From assembly GCA_045223835.1 (NCBI GenBank), contig JBGUZS010000024.1, forward strand, positions 1 through 9,909: a DNA stretch of 9,909 bases. Direction: 5' to 3'. Below the pieces are notes generated by a model. The model made no database searches, was not told the DNA's origin, and saw nothing but the letters and a program-made list of their open reading frames with translations. The DNA comes from UBA1774 sp045223835. Its GTDB lineage: Bacteria > Bacillota > Clostridia > Oscillospirales > Oscillospiraceae. Numbering within the stretch: position 1 is the stretch's first letter; the number at the start of each line of letters is the position of its first letter. Below, piece after piece: positions 1 through 5,571 of this stretch. A program made the position numbers and the translations under genes.

Positions 1-1
1 C

Positions 2-85
2 AACTGGGTCGCCCTGGAGCAGGTCTGGTCCAACTCCCACTCCGCCCCCGGCGGCGAGGTCATGGACTACGACCCGATCCCCTGA
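2..85 (+). CDS. 3' end of an unidentified gene (partial)
   Basis: An open frame enters from the left edge and stops at TGA 83-85, giving the last 27 residues, which begin NWVALEQVWSN and end GEVMDYDPIP. The acidic and aromatic composition reads like a real protein C-terminus; the other plus-strand frame checked across this stretch gives an arginine/proline/glycine-rich product typical of a shadow. No motif can be assigned from so short a tail and I do not recognise the family. It points the same way as the BlaI/M56 pair but is separated from it by about 230 bases containing a hairpin and a dedicated promoter, so it is probably a separate transcription unit. Confidence 0.5.
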   Translation, partial: NWVALEQVWSNSHSAPGGEVMDYDPIP

Positions 86-120
86 ACCAAGGGTAAAGAA
101 CAAACCATAAACCCATAAAA

Positions 121-158
121 AGCGCCCCCTGTGCAGGACATCCTGCGCAGGGGGCGCT
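121..158 (-). terminator. Strong hairpin, likely intrinsic terminator (U-tract on minus strand)
   Basis: Two 18-base arms (121-138 and 141-158) pair along their whole length, with one G-T wobble, around a 2-base centre; in practice the loop will open to about four bases. The arms are very GC-rich (start AGCGCCCCCTG). A run of five A lies just left of the hairpin (117-121), so a minus-strand transcript would read hairpin then UUUUUAUGG, the classic intrinsic terminator. The plus strand to the right (GGGCTGCAGG) has no T-run, so termination of the plus-strand gene ending at 85 would depend on the hairpin alone. No convincing minus-strand gene reads into it within the window. Confidence 0.6.
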
Positions 159-247
159 GGGCTGCAGGGGAAAGCCTCGGCCGCAAGGGCGTGAATCCGT
201 CCGCCTGCTTTTCCGGCTCCGGAGCCATGCGGCGGAGAAGACGGTGC

Positions 248-276
248 TTGACAATGCAGTTTATCGGTGATAAACT
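248..276 (+). promoter_or_regulatory. Promoter of the BlaI/M56 operon
   Basis: A perfect -35 hexamer TTGACA (248-253) is followed by 17 bases and a -10 of TAAACT (271-276, 4 of 6 consensus) with a TG at 268-269 giving an extended -10. The predicted start of transcription is near 283, leaving a leader of about 30 bases before the ATG at 315. The -10 lies inside an inverted repeat and a second repeat covers the early transcribed region, which is the expected arrangement for repression by the BlaI-type protein encoded immediately downstream. The -10 deviates from consensus in exactly the bases shared with the repeat. Confidence 0.75.
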
Positions 277-281
277 GCATT
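253..281 (+). promoter_or_regulatory. Operator 1: perfect 13-3-13 inverted repeat over the -10
   Basis: AATGCAGTTTATC (253-265) and GATAAACTGCATT (269-281) are exact reverse complements around GGT. The core GTTTAT-N5-ATAAAC (259-275) recurs 25 bases downstream. The repeat overlaps the end of the -35 and all of the -10, so a bound dimer would block RNA polymerase. BlaI/MecI/CopY repressors are known to bind dyads in their own promoters; the classical staphylococcal core (TACA-N2-TGTA) is different, so this would be a lineage-specific operator. Assigning it to the downstream repressor is inference from position. Confidence 0.75.
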
Positions 282-283
282 TA

Positions 284-300
284 GTTTATAGAGAATAAAC
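284..300 (+). promoter_or_regulatory. Operator 2: GTTTAT-N5-ATAAAC repeat in the leader
   Basis: GTTTAT (284-289) and ATAAAC (295-300) are exact reverse complements separated by five bases, the same half-sites and spacing as the core of operator 1. It lies just after the predicted transcription start and directly abuts the Shine-Dalgarno sequence at 301. The 25-base centre-to-centre distance is about two and a half helical turns. As RNA it could also pair into a small hairpin next to the ribosome site, but the exact repetition of the DNA motif argues that protein binding is its main role. Confidence 0.7.
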
Positions 301-317
301 AGGAGAGCGCGAGGATG
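301..317 (+). promoter_or_regulatory. Ribosome binding site and likely true ATG of the BlaI-type gene
   Basis: AGGAG at 301-305 sits nine bases before ATG 315-317, an ideal spacing. That ATG opens MEDLKLG, which matches the expected N-terminus of this BlaI subgroup, but its frame reaches TGA at 360-362. The frame coding the rest of the repressor contains no ATG here and has only a GTG at 338, with no comparable ribosome site. The best site therefore points to a start that is out of frame with the gene body by one base. Confidence 0.7.
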
Positions 318-337
318 GAAGACCTGAAGCTGGGGCG

Positions 338-679
338 GTGGAGGAGCGGTTCGCGGAGCTGATCTGGGCCCATGAGCCCCTTTCCTCCCGGGAACTGGCG
401 GAGCTCTGCCGGCAGGAGCTGAACTGGAAACGGCCTACCACCTACACCGTGCTGCGGAAGCTCTGCGAGAAGGGGATATTCCGGAATGCCGGCGGCGTCG
501 TTTCCTCCCGGATCTCCCGGGGGGATTTCCTGGCCATGCGGGGGGAGCGGTTCGTCAGTGAGAGCTACGGGGGCTCCCTGCCCGCCTTTGTTGCGGCCTT
601 TACTTCCCGGAACAAGCTTACGGCGGAGGAAACAGACGCCATCCAGAAGCTCATTGACGAGGCCCGTCGGGAGGGGTGA
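338..679 (+). CDS. BlaI/MecI/CopY-family repressor, apparently frameshifted near its start
   Basis: The product is a winged-helix repressor predicted to act as a DNA-binding dimer and to be cleaved when the partner M56 protease is activated. The body carries the family layout: FAELIWAHEPLSSRELAEL (first helices), NWKRPTTYTVLRKLCEKGI (recognition helix, then the wing), and a C-terminal dimerisation helix region. The frame as sequenced can begin only at GTG 338, giving 113 residues and lacking the start of helix 1. The strong ribosome site and ATG at 315 are in another frame. Adding one G to the GGGG run at 332-335 joins them into a 121-residue protein starting MEDLKLGAVEERF, the usual length for the family. 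The stop overlaps the region of the M56 start, so the two are translationally coupled. Family is secure from the sequence; whether the shift is error, mutation or programmed is open. Confidence 0.85.
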   Translation: MEERFAELIWAHEPLSSRELAELCRQELNWKRPTTYTVLRKLCEKGIFRNAGGVVSSRISRGDFLAMRGERFVSESYGGSLPAFVAAFTSRNKLTAEETDAIQKLIDEARREG

Positions 680-681
680 GA

Positions 682-3258
682 ATGGAAGCGATCCTGTCGG
701 CGCTCCGGATGTTTTTCCCGGTCCTGCTGCGCATGAGTCTTTCCGCGGCCGTTCTGACGGCGGTGGTGGTCCTGCTGCGCTTCCTCCTGGGGAAGGTGCC
801 GAAGTGGATCCGCTGCCTCCTGTGGCTGCTGGTGGCGGCGAGGCTGCTGTGTCCCGCCGTGCCCCAGTCCAGGGTGAGCCTTATGCCCCTGGAGGAGAGC
901 GCCCTGGCATCCGGGGAGGGACTGGTTTCCGCCATGGAGGGAGCCCTGCCGGCGCTGGAATGGGAAACGCCCCGGGACCATGCCGTGAATCGGGCGGACG
1001 GGGAGGCGCAGAACATCCGGGTCAGCACTGAGGTCTCTCCCGATCAGTATCTGCCTCTGATCTGGACGGCGGGGGCGCTGACCATGCTCCTGTATGCCCT
1101 GGTGAGCTTCCTGCGCCTCCGGCGGCGTACCGGGGCGTCGGTGCGGCTCCGGGAGAACGTGTACCTCTGCGATGAAGTGGATTCCCCCTTTATCCTGGGG
1201 GTGTTCCGGCCCCGGATCTGCCTGCCCTCCGGGCTGGAGGAGCCGCAGCTGAGCCATGTGCTGGCCCATGAAAAGGCCCATCTCCGCCGCCGGGACCATC
1301 TGTGGAAGCCTTTGGGCTATCTGCTCCTGTCCCTGCACTGGTTCAATCCCGTCCTCTGGCTGGCCTACGTCCTGCTTTGCCGGGATATTGAACTGGCCTG
1401 CGACGAACGGGCGGTGCGGGACCTGGACCCGGAGGCTCGGGCGGACTATTCCCAGGCCCTGCTGGACCTGAGCCGTCCGGGAAGAGCGGTGGCCGCCTGT
1501 CCCCTGGCCTTCGGGGAGGCGGGGGTGAAGCAGCGGGTGAAGAATGTGCTGAATTACCGGAAGCCCGCCTTCTGGATCATCCTGGCGGCCCTTCTGCTGG
1601 GCCTCCTGTCGGCGGTGTTCTTCCTGACGGACCCGGTACCCCTGAAGCTGCGGGAGGACGCCATCATTTACGCGCATTATTTCGATGATTACGGCGGCTT
1701 TGAGCTGGATCCGGAGGCGGGAAGGGAACTGGCGGGGCTGATCCGTCAATACGGCAAGCGCCGGATCCGGAATACCGCCTGGTCCGGCACCCTGGGCATG
1801 AGCGTGACCCTGGGGGACGAGGATCATCAAATGGTCACGGTGGAGTACCGCTATGCCAACAGCTACAGCTTCTGGAAGGGCGCGGAGGATGACTACCACT
1901 CCGTGGTCAGCTCTCATGATGGGACCTGGCGGATGGAATACGATTTCGACGCCGCCTTTCTGGATTGGAAAAGCCGCTGGATCCCCAGCCCGGAGGAGCG
2001 GAAGACCTCCGGCCTGTTCTACGGAATATCGAGGGTGGTCTATGTATCCGAGGGGTTTCGGGAATGGATGACGGAGACCGGCAGCGCCGGAACGGATCTG
2101 CCCATCCTCCCTGAGGTCTACGATCCGGAGGCTCCGGCGGAGACTTGGCCGAGGTTCTGCGTTACCCCGGAGAAAAAACTGCTGATCCGAAAGGGAACGG
2201 AGGGGGATACCTGGATCGCCGCCGGAAAGCAGCATTGGTTCACGCCCACAGCAGACAATTTTGACCGGTATTACCGGAATGTGCAGGACAAGCTCCCCAA
2301 TCTGCGGAAGCGCACCCGGAACGCCTGGCGTGTGCCGGGGCGGGATATGTCCGGCAGTGTGTTCTACGATCTGCTGGAGCTGGAGACCGGCCAGCTGTAC
2401 CTGGCCTATGGATATTATGATGAAAGTGAGGCAGGAGACCCGTACTCTGATGATTCCACGGTGTACTGGCTGGTTTGCCTGAACGCCGTGCTCGAAGGGA
2501 GGATCAGCGCCGTGGTGACCCCGATGGCCCTGCGGGAAAAATATCCGGAATACTATGATCTCCCCACCGATAAGGGCCTGGAGCTCTATGTCTGGCAGCT
2601 GGCGGAAGGAGCCTGGTCCTGCGGCCTCATGGCCGGGACAAACCGGGAGAAGACCAATGAGGAGCTCTGGAACCTGAGAGCGGCCTCGGTGGGGGAAATG
2701 CAGGAGATCCTAGCCTCCTACAAGCTCCCGGCGGAGGAGATCGCGGTCATTCCCATCCATGTGCCCTATTCCAGCTATATGTACGTCATCAATGAGGACT
2801 ATCGGGCAGCCGTACGGGAGATGTTCTTCGGGAAAGAGGAGCCGATCCCCCTCCTGTCCGTCAGCTGCTCCGGGGAGGACAGCATCTTTCCCTACTTTTA
2901 TTCCCGCTGGTCGGAGACCTGGACCGGGGACGGTTTCCTGGCTGCCGACGGGGAGCCCGTGGAGACGATGATCGCGGAGCACAGGGAGGAGATCCCCATC
3001 CTGGTTTTCCGGGGAGAGCTGAAGCTGCGTCTCGCGGAAGGAGTCAGCCGGAGCAGACCCTTGCTCCGGGTCTACGATCAGGAGCTGACGATGCTGATCT
3101 CGGAGCCCGAGGAGGACCTTTCGGTTCTGGAGGATCTGCCGCCGGGGACCTATTGGTGCTCCCTGGTGGTCAGCCGGAAGGGAACGTATATTCCCGAAGC
3201 GGACCGCTGCGAGTCGGCCGGTTACAACTGCATTTTCGCCCTGATCATACCGGGATAA
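682..3258 (+). CDS. M56-family (BlaR1/MecR1-like) membrane metalloprotease sensor
   Basis: Predicted integral-membrane zinc protease that senses an outside signal and inactivates the BlaI-type repressor. Hydrophobic segments lie at about residues 10-36, 41-58, 123-146 and 210-235, then one at about 296-318 that precedes an outside domain of about 540 residues. The zinc site is HEKAH (H196, E197, H200) with E237 of ELACDE as third ligand. FILGVFRPRICLPSG just before it is typical of the family. Start: ATG 682 has GGAGG at 670-674, seven bases away; GTG 676 in the same frame is possible but poorly placed. It begins two bases after the repressor stop. The outside region shows none of the SxxK, SxN and KTG motifs of the BlaR1 penicillin-binding sensor, so the ligand is probably not a beta-lactam. 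I do not recognise this outside domain. No resistance gene adjoins it. Confidence 0.9.
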   Translation: MEAILSALRMFFPVLLRMSLSAAVLTAVVVLLRFLLGKVPKWIRCLLWLLVAARLLCPAVPQSRVSLMPLEESALASGEGLVSAMEGALPALEWETPRDHAVNRADGEAQNIRVSTEVSPDQYLPLIWTAGALTMLLYALVSFLRLRRRTGASVRLRENVYLCDEVDSPFILGVFRPRICLPSGLEEPQLSHVLAHEKAHLRRRDHLWKPLGYLLLSLHWFNPVLWLAYVLLCRDIELACDERAVRDLDPEARADYSQALLDLSRPGRAVAACPLAFGEAGVKQRVKNVLNYRKPAFWIILAALLLGLLSAVFFLTDPVPLKLREDAIIYAHYFDDYGGFELDPEAGRELAGLIRQYGKRRIRNTAWSGTLGMSVTLGDEDHQMVTVEYRYANSYSFWKGAEDDYHSVVSSHDGTWRMEYDFDAAFLDWKSRWIPSPEERKTSGLFYGISRVVYVSEGFREWMTETGSAGTDLPILPEVYDPEAPAETWPRFCVTPEKKLLIRKGTEGDTWIAAGKQHWFTPTADNFDRYYRNVQDKLPNLRKRTRNAWRVPGRDMSGSVFYDLLELETGQLYLAYGYYDESEAGDPYSDDSTVYWLVCLNAVLEGRISAVVTPMALREKYPEYYDLPTDKGLELYVWQLAEGAWSCGLMAGTNREKTNEELWNLRAASVGEMQEILASYKLPAEEIAVIPIHVPYSSYMYVINEDYRAAVREMFFGKEEPIPLLSVSCSGEDSIFPYFYSRWSETWTGDGFLAADGEPVETMIAEHREEIPILVFRGELKLRLAEGVSRSRPLLRVYDQELTMLISEPEEDLSVLEDLPPGTYWCSLVVSRKGTYIPEADRCESAGYNCIFALIIPG

Positions 3259-3275
3259 GCCGATACGCAAAACAT

Positions 3276-3303
3276 GGGCTGAGCGGTTTTGTCCGCTCAG
3301 CCC
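3276..3303. terminator. Bidirectional terminator hairpin between convergent operons
   Basis: GGGCTGAGCGG (3276-3286) and CCGCTCAGCCC (3293-3303) form a perfect 11-bp stem with a TTTTGT loop. It lies 17 bases after the M56 stop and 16 bases after the stop of the minus-strand kinase gene. Read leftwards the hairpin is followed by AUGUUUUGCG; read rightwards by UUACGAUUCUCUUG. Both U-tracts are imperfect, slightly better on the minus strand. Its position between two converging genes supports service in both directions. Confidence 0.8.
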
Positions 3304-3319
3304 TTACGATTCTCTTGTG

Positions 3320-4330
3320 CTATACCGGCATCTCCGGCAGCTCCGTCAGCTTCCTCAGTATCCCCTCCATCCGGGCGTGTACCGCCTCCCGGTCCCCCGC
3401 CTTTGCCAGGGATCCCCATTGCAGGTCGCCCAGCCAGAAAGCCGTGATGATCCCGTACAGACTGGGGTACAGCTCCCGTTCCTCCCGGGTGAAGGGGCGT
3501 TCCCCTTGGTACCCCCGGAGAAAAGCGGACAGGATCCGCGCCTCCCGGTCCTGCAGGTCCTCCGGGTAGTCCATGAGCCGGGCTTCGAAGACGGCCTGCA
3601 TCACGGCGTCCGCGAAGAGCCCGTTATCCCCGCAGTTGTTGAAGTCGAAGATCCCCAGCTTTCCTTCGCCGGTACGGTAGAGGTTGCAGTCGCTGACGTC
3701 CCCCTGCACCGCATACCGGGGCGCCCGGTCCAGGGCCTGGATCTTTCCCCGCAGGGCAAAGTACCGCCGGAGGATCTCCCCATACAGGGTTCCGTCCGTC
3801 TCCCGGAGAAAACTCCCCATATCGGTGAAGGCGGAAAAGCGAAACAGGTCGTTCCGCCGGAGGGGATCGAAGAGCACCGGCCCGTCCACGTGGACGTTCT
3901 CCCCCTCCGCGATATTGTGCATCCGGGCCAGGAGCGCCCCGGTCTCCTCCGCCGTGGGGATATCCACCAGGGTCAGCTCCCCGGGGGCGAATTCCTCCAG
4001 ATTCGCTAGGACCTTATACCCGTTCAGCGCATATTCCCGGGCAAAAAGCCCCTCACTGCGCAGGACCCGGGGCGTTTCGACGCCCCGGTCCCGGAGAAGC
4101 CGGGCGAACCGGCTCTGGGCCTCCGCCAGCGCCCACGTCACCTCCGGCTCCCGGCGCAGGCGCAGAACGTAGCGCCGCCCGTCCTCCGTGTCCGCCCGGA
4201 GGATCAGGCGCACGTCCGGCCCGCCTTCGGTATAGTCGTATCGCTGCAGCTCCGTCAGGGCCGCAGCGGGGGAGAGGACGCCGAAATCCCGAAGAATGGG
4301 GGTGGCCTCCCCGGGGGTCAGGGTGAGCAT
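3320..4330 (-). CDS. APH-fold phosphotransferase (aminoglycoside/homoserine kinase-like)
   Basis: A 336-residue soluble kinase-like protein of the APH/choline kinase superfamily; substrate unknown. Visible landmarks are the beta-strand RRYVLRLRR (about 52-60) where the ATP-lysine would sit but arginine is present, GALLARMHN (131-139), the catalytic loop VQGDVSDCNLY (208-218) with D211 and N216, and the metal-binding IFDFNNCGDN (227-236) with D229. The catalytic loop begins QGD where the textbook form is HGD. ATG 4330 has AGGAG ten bases upstream and lies inside the previous gene, overlapping it by 13 bases, so it is the last gene of the redox/ligase operon and translationally coupled to the ligase. 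Co-location argues for a metabolite or cofactor kinase rather than an antibiotic resistance enzyme; that is inference. Confidence 0.8.
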   Translation of the reverse strand: MLTLTPGEATPILRDFGVLSPAAALTELQRYDYTEGGPDVRLILRADTEDGRRYVLRLRREPEVTWALAEAQSRFARLLRDRGVETPRVLRSEGLFAREYALNGYKVLANLEEFAPGELTLVDIPTAEETGALLARMHNIAEGENVHVDGPVLFDPLRRNDLFRFSAFTDMGSFLRETDGTLYGEILRRYFALRGKIQALDRAPRYAVQGDVSDCNLYRTGEGKLGIFDFNNCGDNGLFADAVMQAVFEARLMDYPEDLQDREARILSAFLRGYQGERPFTREERELYPSLYGIITAFWLGDLQWGSLAKAGDREAVHARMEGILRKLTELPEMPV

Positions 4331-5382
4331 GGCTGTGAATCTCCTGTTTCCGATTTGACCTCCACCGCCCGCTTGGCGGCGGAGGGGGGCGCCGCCCCCG
4401 TCAGCAGAGTCAGCCGGTCCGCAGCCCAGAGCCCCTCCAGCCGCCGGGCCAACTCCAGCAGGCTCCCTCCGGGAGCCAGGTCCGCGGTCAGCGTGAGCCG
4501 CCCCCCCTCCAGGGAGGCGGCGTAATCATAGAGCTCATCCCAGCCCAGGAGACGTTCATCCAGGGCATAGATGGAAATGGGCTTGGCCCGCTCCGTCAGC
4601 CGTCCCAGGACCCGGTCCAGCCGGGGCCCGGTATAGCCGCAGGGGCAGACCCCGGGCAGCAGCCGCCCATAGTCCCCGGTGCGGTAGCGCCGAAGGGGCA
4701 TGGCCTCCCGCCGCAGGGTGGTGAAGACGATCTCCCCCCACTGGCCCGCCGGCAGGACCCGGTCCGTGCCGGGCTCCACGATCTCCACCTCCAGCTCGTC
4801 CCCCCGGATATGCCGTCCCTCCAGGGCGGGGCACTGCACCGCGAAGCCCAGGCCGCTTTCCGTCAGGCCGTAATGGTCGAAGACGGCGCAGCCCCAGAGC
4901 CGCTCCAGGGTATCCCGCAGGCTCTCCGCCAGATAGTCCCCGCTGAGGAGTACGGTCCGGGGCCGGAGCTCTGGCGCCAGAAGGCAGAGCCGCCGGATCT
5001 GAACCGGCAGCCCCACGATGGTATGGGGCCGGAATTCCCGCAGGGCGGAAACCGTTTCGCCGTAATCCCGCACCGCTCCCAGGAGCAGGGGCTCCGTACC
5101 CAGGCGGCGCAGCCCCTCCTCCAGCAGCCGCCCCAGCCCATCCGGACTGAGACTGCCGATGCAGGCCGCCACCCGGTCCCCCGGGCGGGCGATCTGGGCC
5201 ATGCCGGAGCGGAAGAATTCGATGGTCCGCTCCAGGTCCCCAGCGCTGAAAAACAGCCGCTTGGCGGGACCGGTGCTGCCGGAGGACTGGAGGCTCACGA
5301 TCCGCTTGACCTCCCCCTGGCTGACCTGGACAAAGTCGGCGGGGCGGGCGATCAGGTCCTCCGGAGTGGTGAAGCCCTTCAC
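4318..5382 (-). CDS. Short PaaK-like AMP-forming ligase (DVU_1553-type)
   Basis: A 354-residue member of the adenylate-forming (ANL) superfamily, which activates a carboxylate with ATP and usually passes it to CoA. Motifs in order: P-loop SSGSTGPAKR (33-42), SGDY (147-150), YGLTESG (171-177), RYRTGDYG (232-239), and CPCGYTGPRLDRVLGR (246-261), the last typical of phenylacetate-CoA ligases. It is shorter than PaaK (about 430 residues), missing part of the N-terminal region and having a compact C-terminal domain; K337 in PPSAAKRAV is a possible catalytic lysine. Translation starts at GTG 5382 with GGAGG four bases upstream, overlapping the previous stop as GTGA. From memory this size and neighbourhood match the family named after DVU_1553 of Desulfovibrio vulgaris. 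The acyl substrate is unknown. Confidence 0.8.
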   Translation of the reverse strand: MKGFTTPEDLIARPADFVQVSQGEVKRIVSLQSSGSTGPAKRLFFSAGDLERTIEFFRSGMAQIARPGDRVAACIGSLSPDGLGRLLEEGLRRLGTEPLLLGAVRDYGETVSALREFRPHTIVGLPVQIRRLCLLAPELRPRTVLLSGDYLAESLRDTLERLWGCAVFDHYGLTESGLGFAVQCPALEGRHIRGDELEVEIVEPGTDRVLPAGQWGEIVFTTLRREAMPLRRYRTGDYGRLLPGVCPCGYTGPRLDRVLGRLTERAKPISIYALDERLLGWDELYDYAASLEGGRLTLTADLAPGGSLLELARRLEGLWAADRLTLLTGAAPPSAAKRAVEVKSETGDSQPCSP

Positions 5383-5570
5383 TTATCCTCCAGGGCCTCC
5401 TCCACCTCAGCCATCCGGCCCTCCGCCAGGGCCTGGGAGATATATACCTTGCTGCATTTGGGGCATACCGGCACCTCATGGGAGAAGGAGCGGTTCATAT
5501 AGCTGAACACCACCTTCTTCATCACCAGGGGTTCCCCGCACTGATTGCATTTCCAGTTGATCCCGTCCAT
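5379..5570 (-). CDS. Small four-cysteine redox or zinc protein (DVU_1557-like)
   Basis: A 63-residue protein with two CxxC pairs, WKCNQCGEP (C8, C11) and VCPKCSKVY (C36, C39), separated by 24 residues that include FSYMNRSFSHEVP. The four cysteines could hold one zinc or iron in a rubredoxin- or zinc-ribbon-like knuckle, and the C-terminal half (about 46-63) is predicted helical and acidic. ATG 5570 follows the stop of the upstream flavo-iron-sulfur gene by one base, and its own stop overlaps the ligase start by four bases. This tight coupling argues that the three proteins are made together. The pattern and setting match what I recall as the 'DVU_1557 family redox protein'; the biochemical role of that family is not established. 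Confidence 0.8.
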   Translation of the reverse strand: MDGINWKCNQCGEPLVMKKVVFSYMNRSFSHEVPVCPKCSKVYISQALAEGRMAEVEEALEDK

Positions 5571-5571
5571 A

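Noticed and set aside
200..236. Imperfect dyad with TCCGCC/GGCGGA arms and a central GGCTCCGGAGCC palindrome
   Set aside because: Such pairing is common by chance in GC-rich DNA, there is no T-run after it, and it lies upstream of the predicted transcription start.
60..254. A 64-codon minus-strand frame running through the hairpin at 121-158
   Set aside because: It would start at TTG inside the repressor promoter with no ribosome site, contains a terminator hairpin, and has an Arg/Ser/Pro/Gly-rich shadow composition.
565..2235. A 556-codon minus-strand open frame across the repressor and the M56 gene
   Set aside because: It is antisense to two well-supported genes, has no motif, and its Gln/Gly/Pro/Arg/His-rich composition is typical of shadows in GC-rich DNA.
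1640..3258. Possible beta-lactam sensor domain in the M56 protein
   Set aside because: No serine-lysine SxxK motif with correctly spaced SxN and KTG partners was found, so family resemblance to BlaR1 is limited to the protease half.
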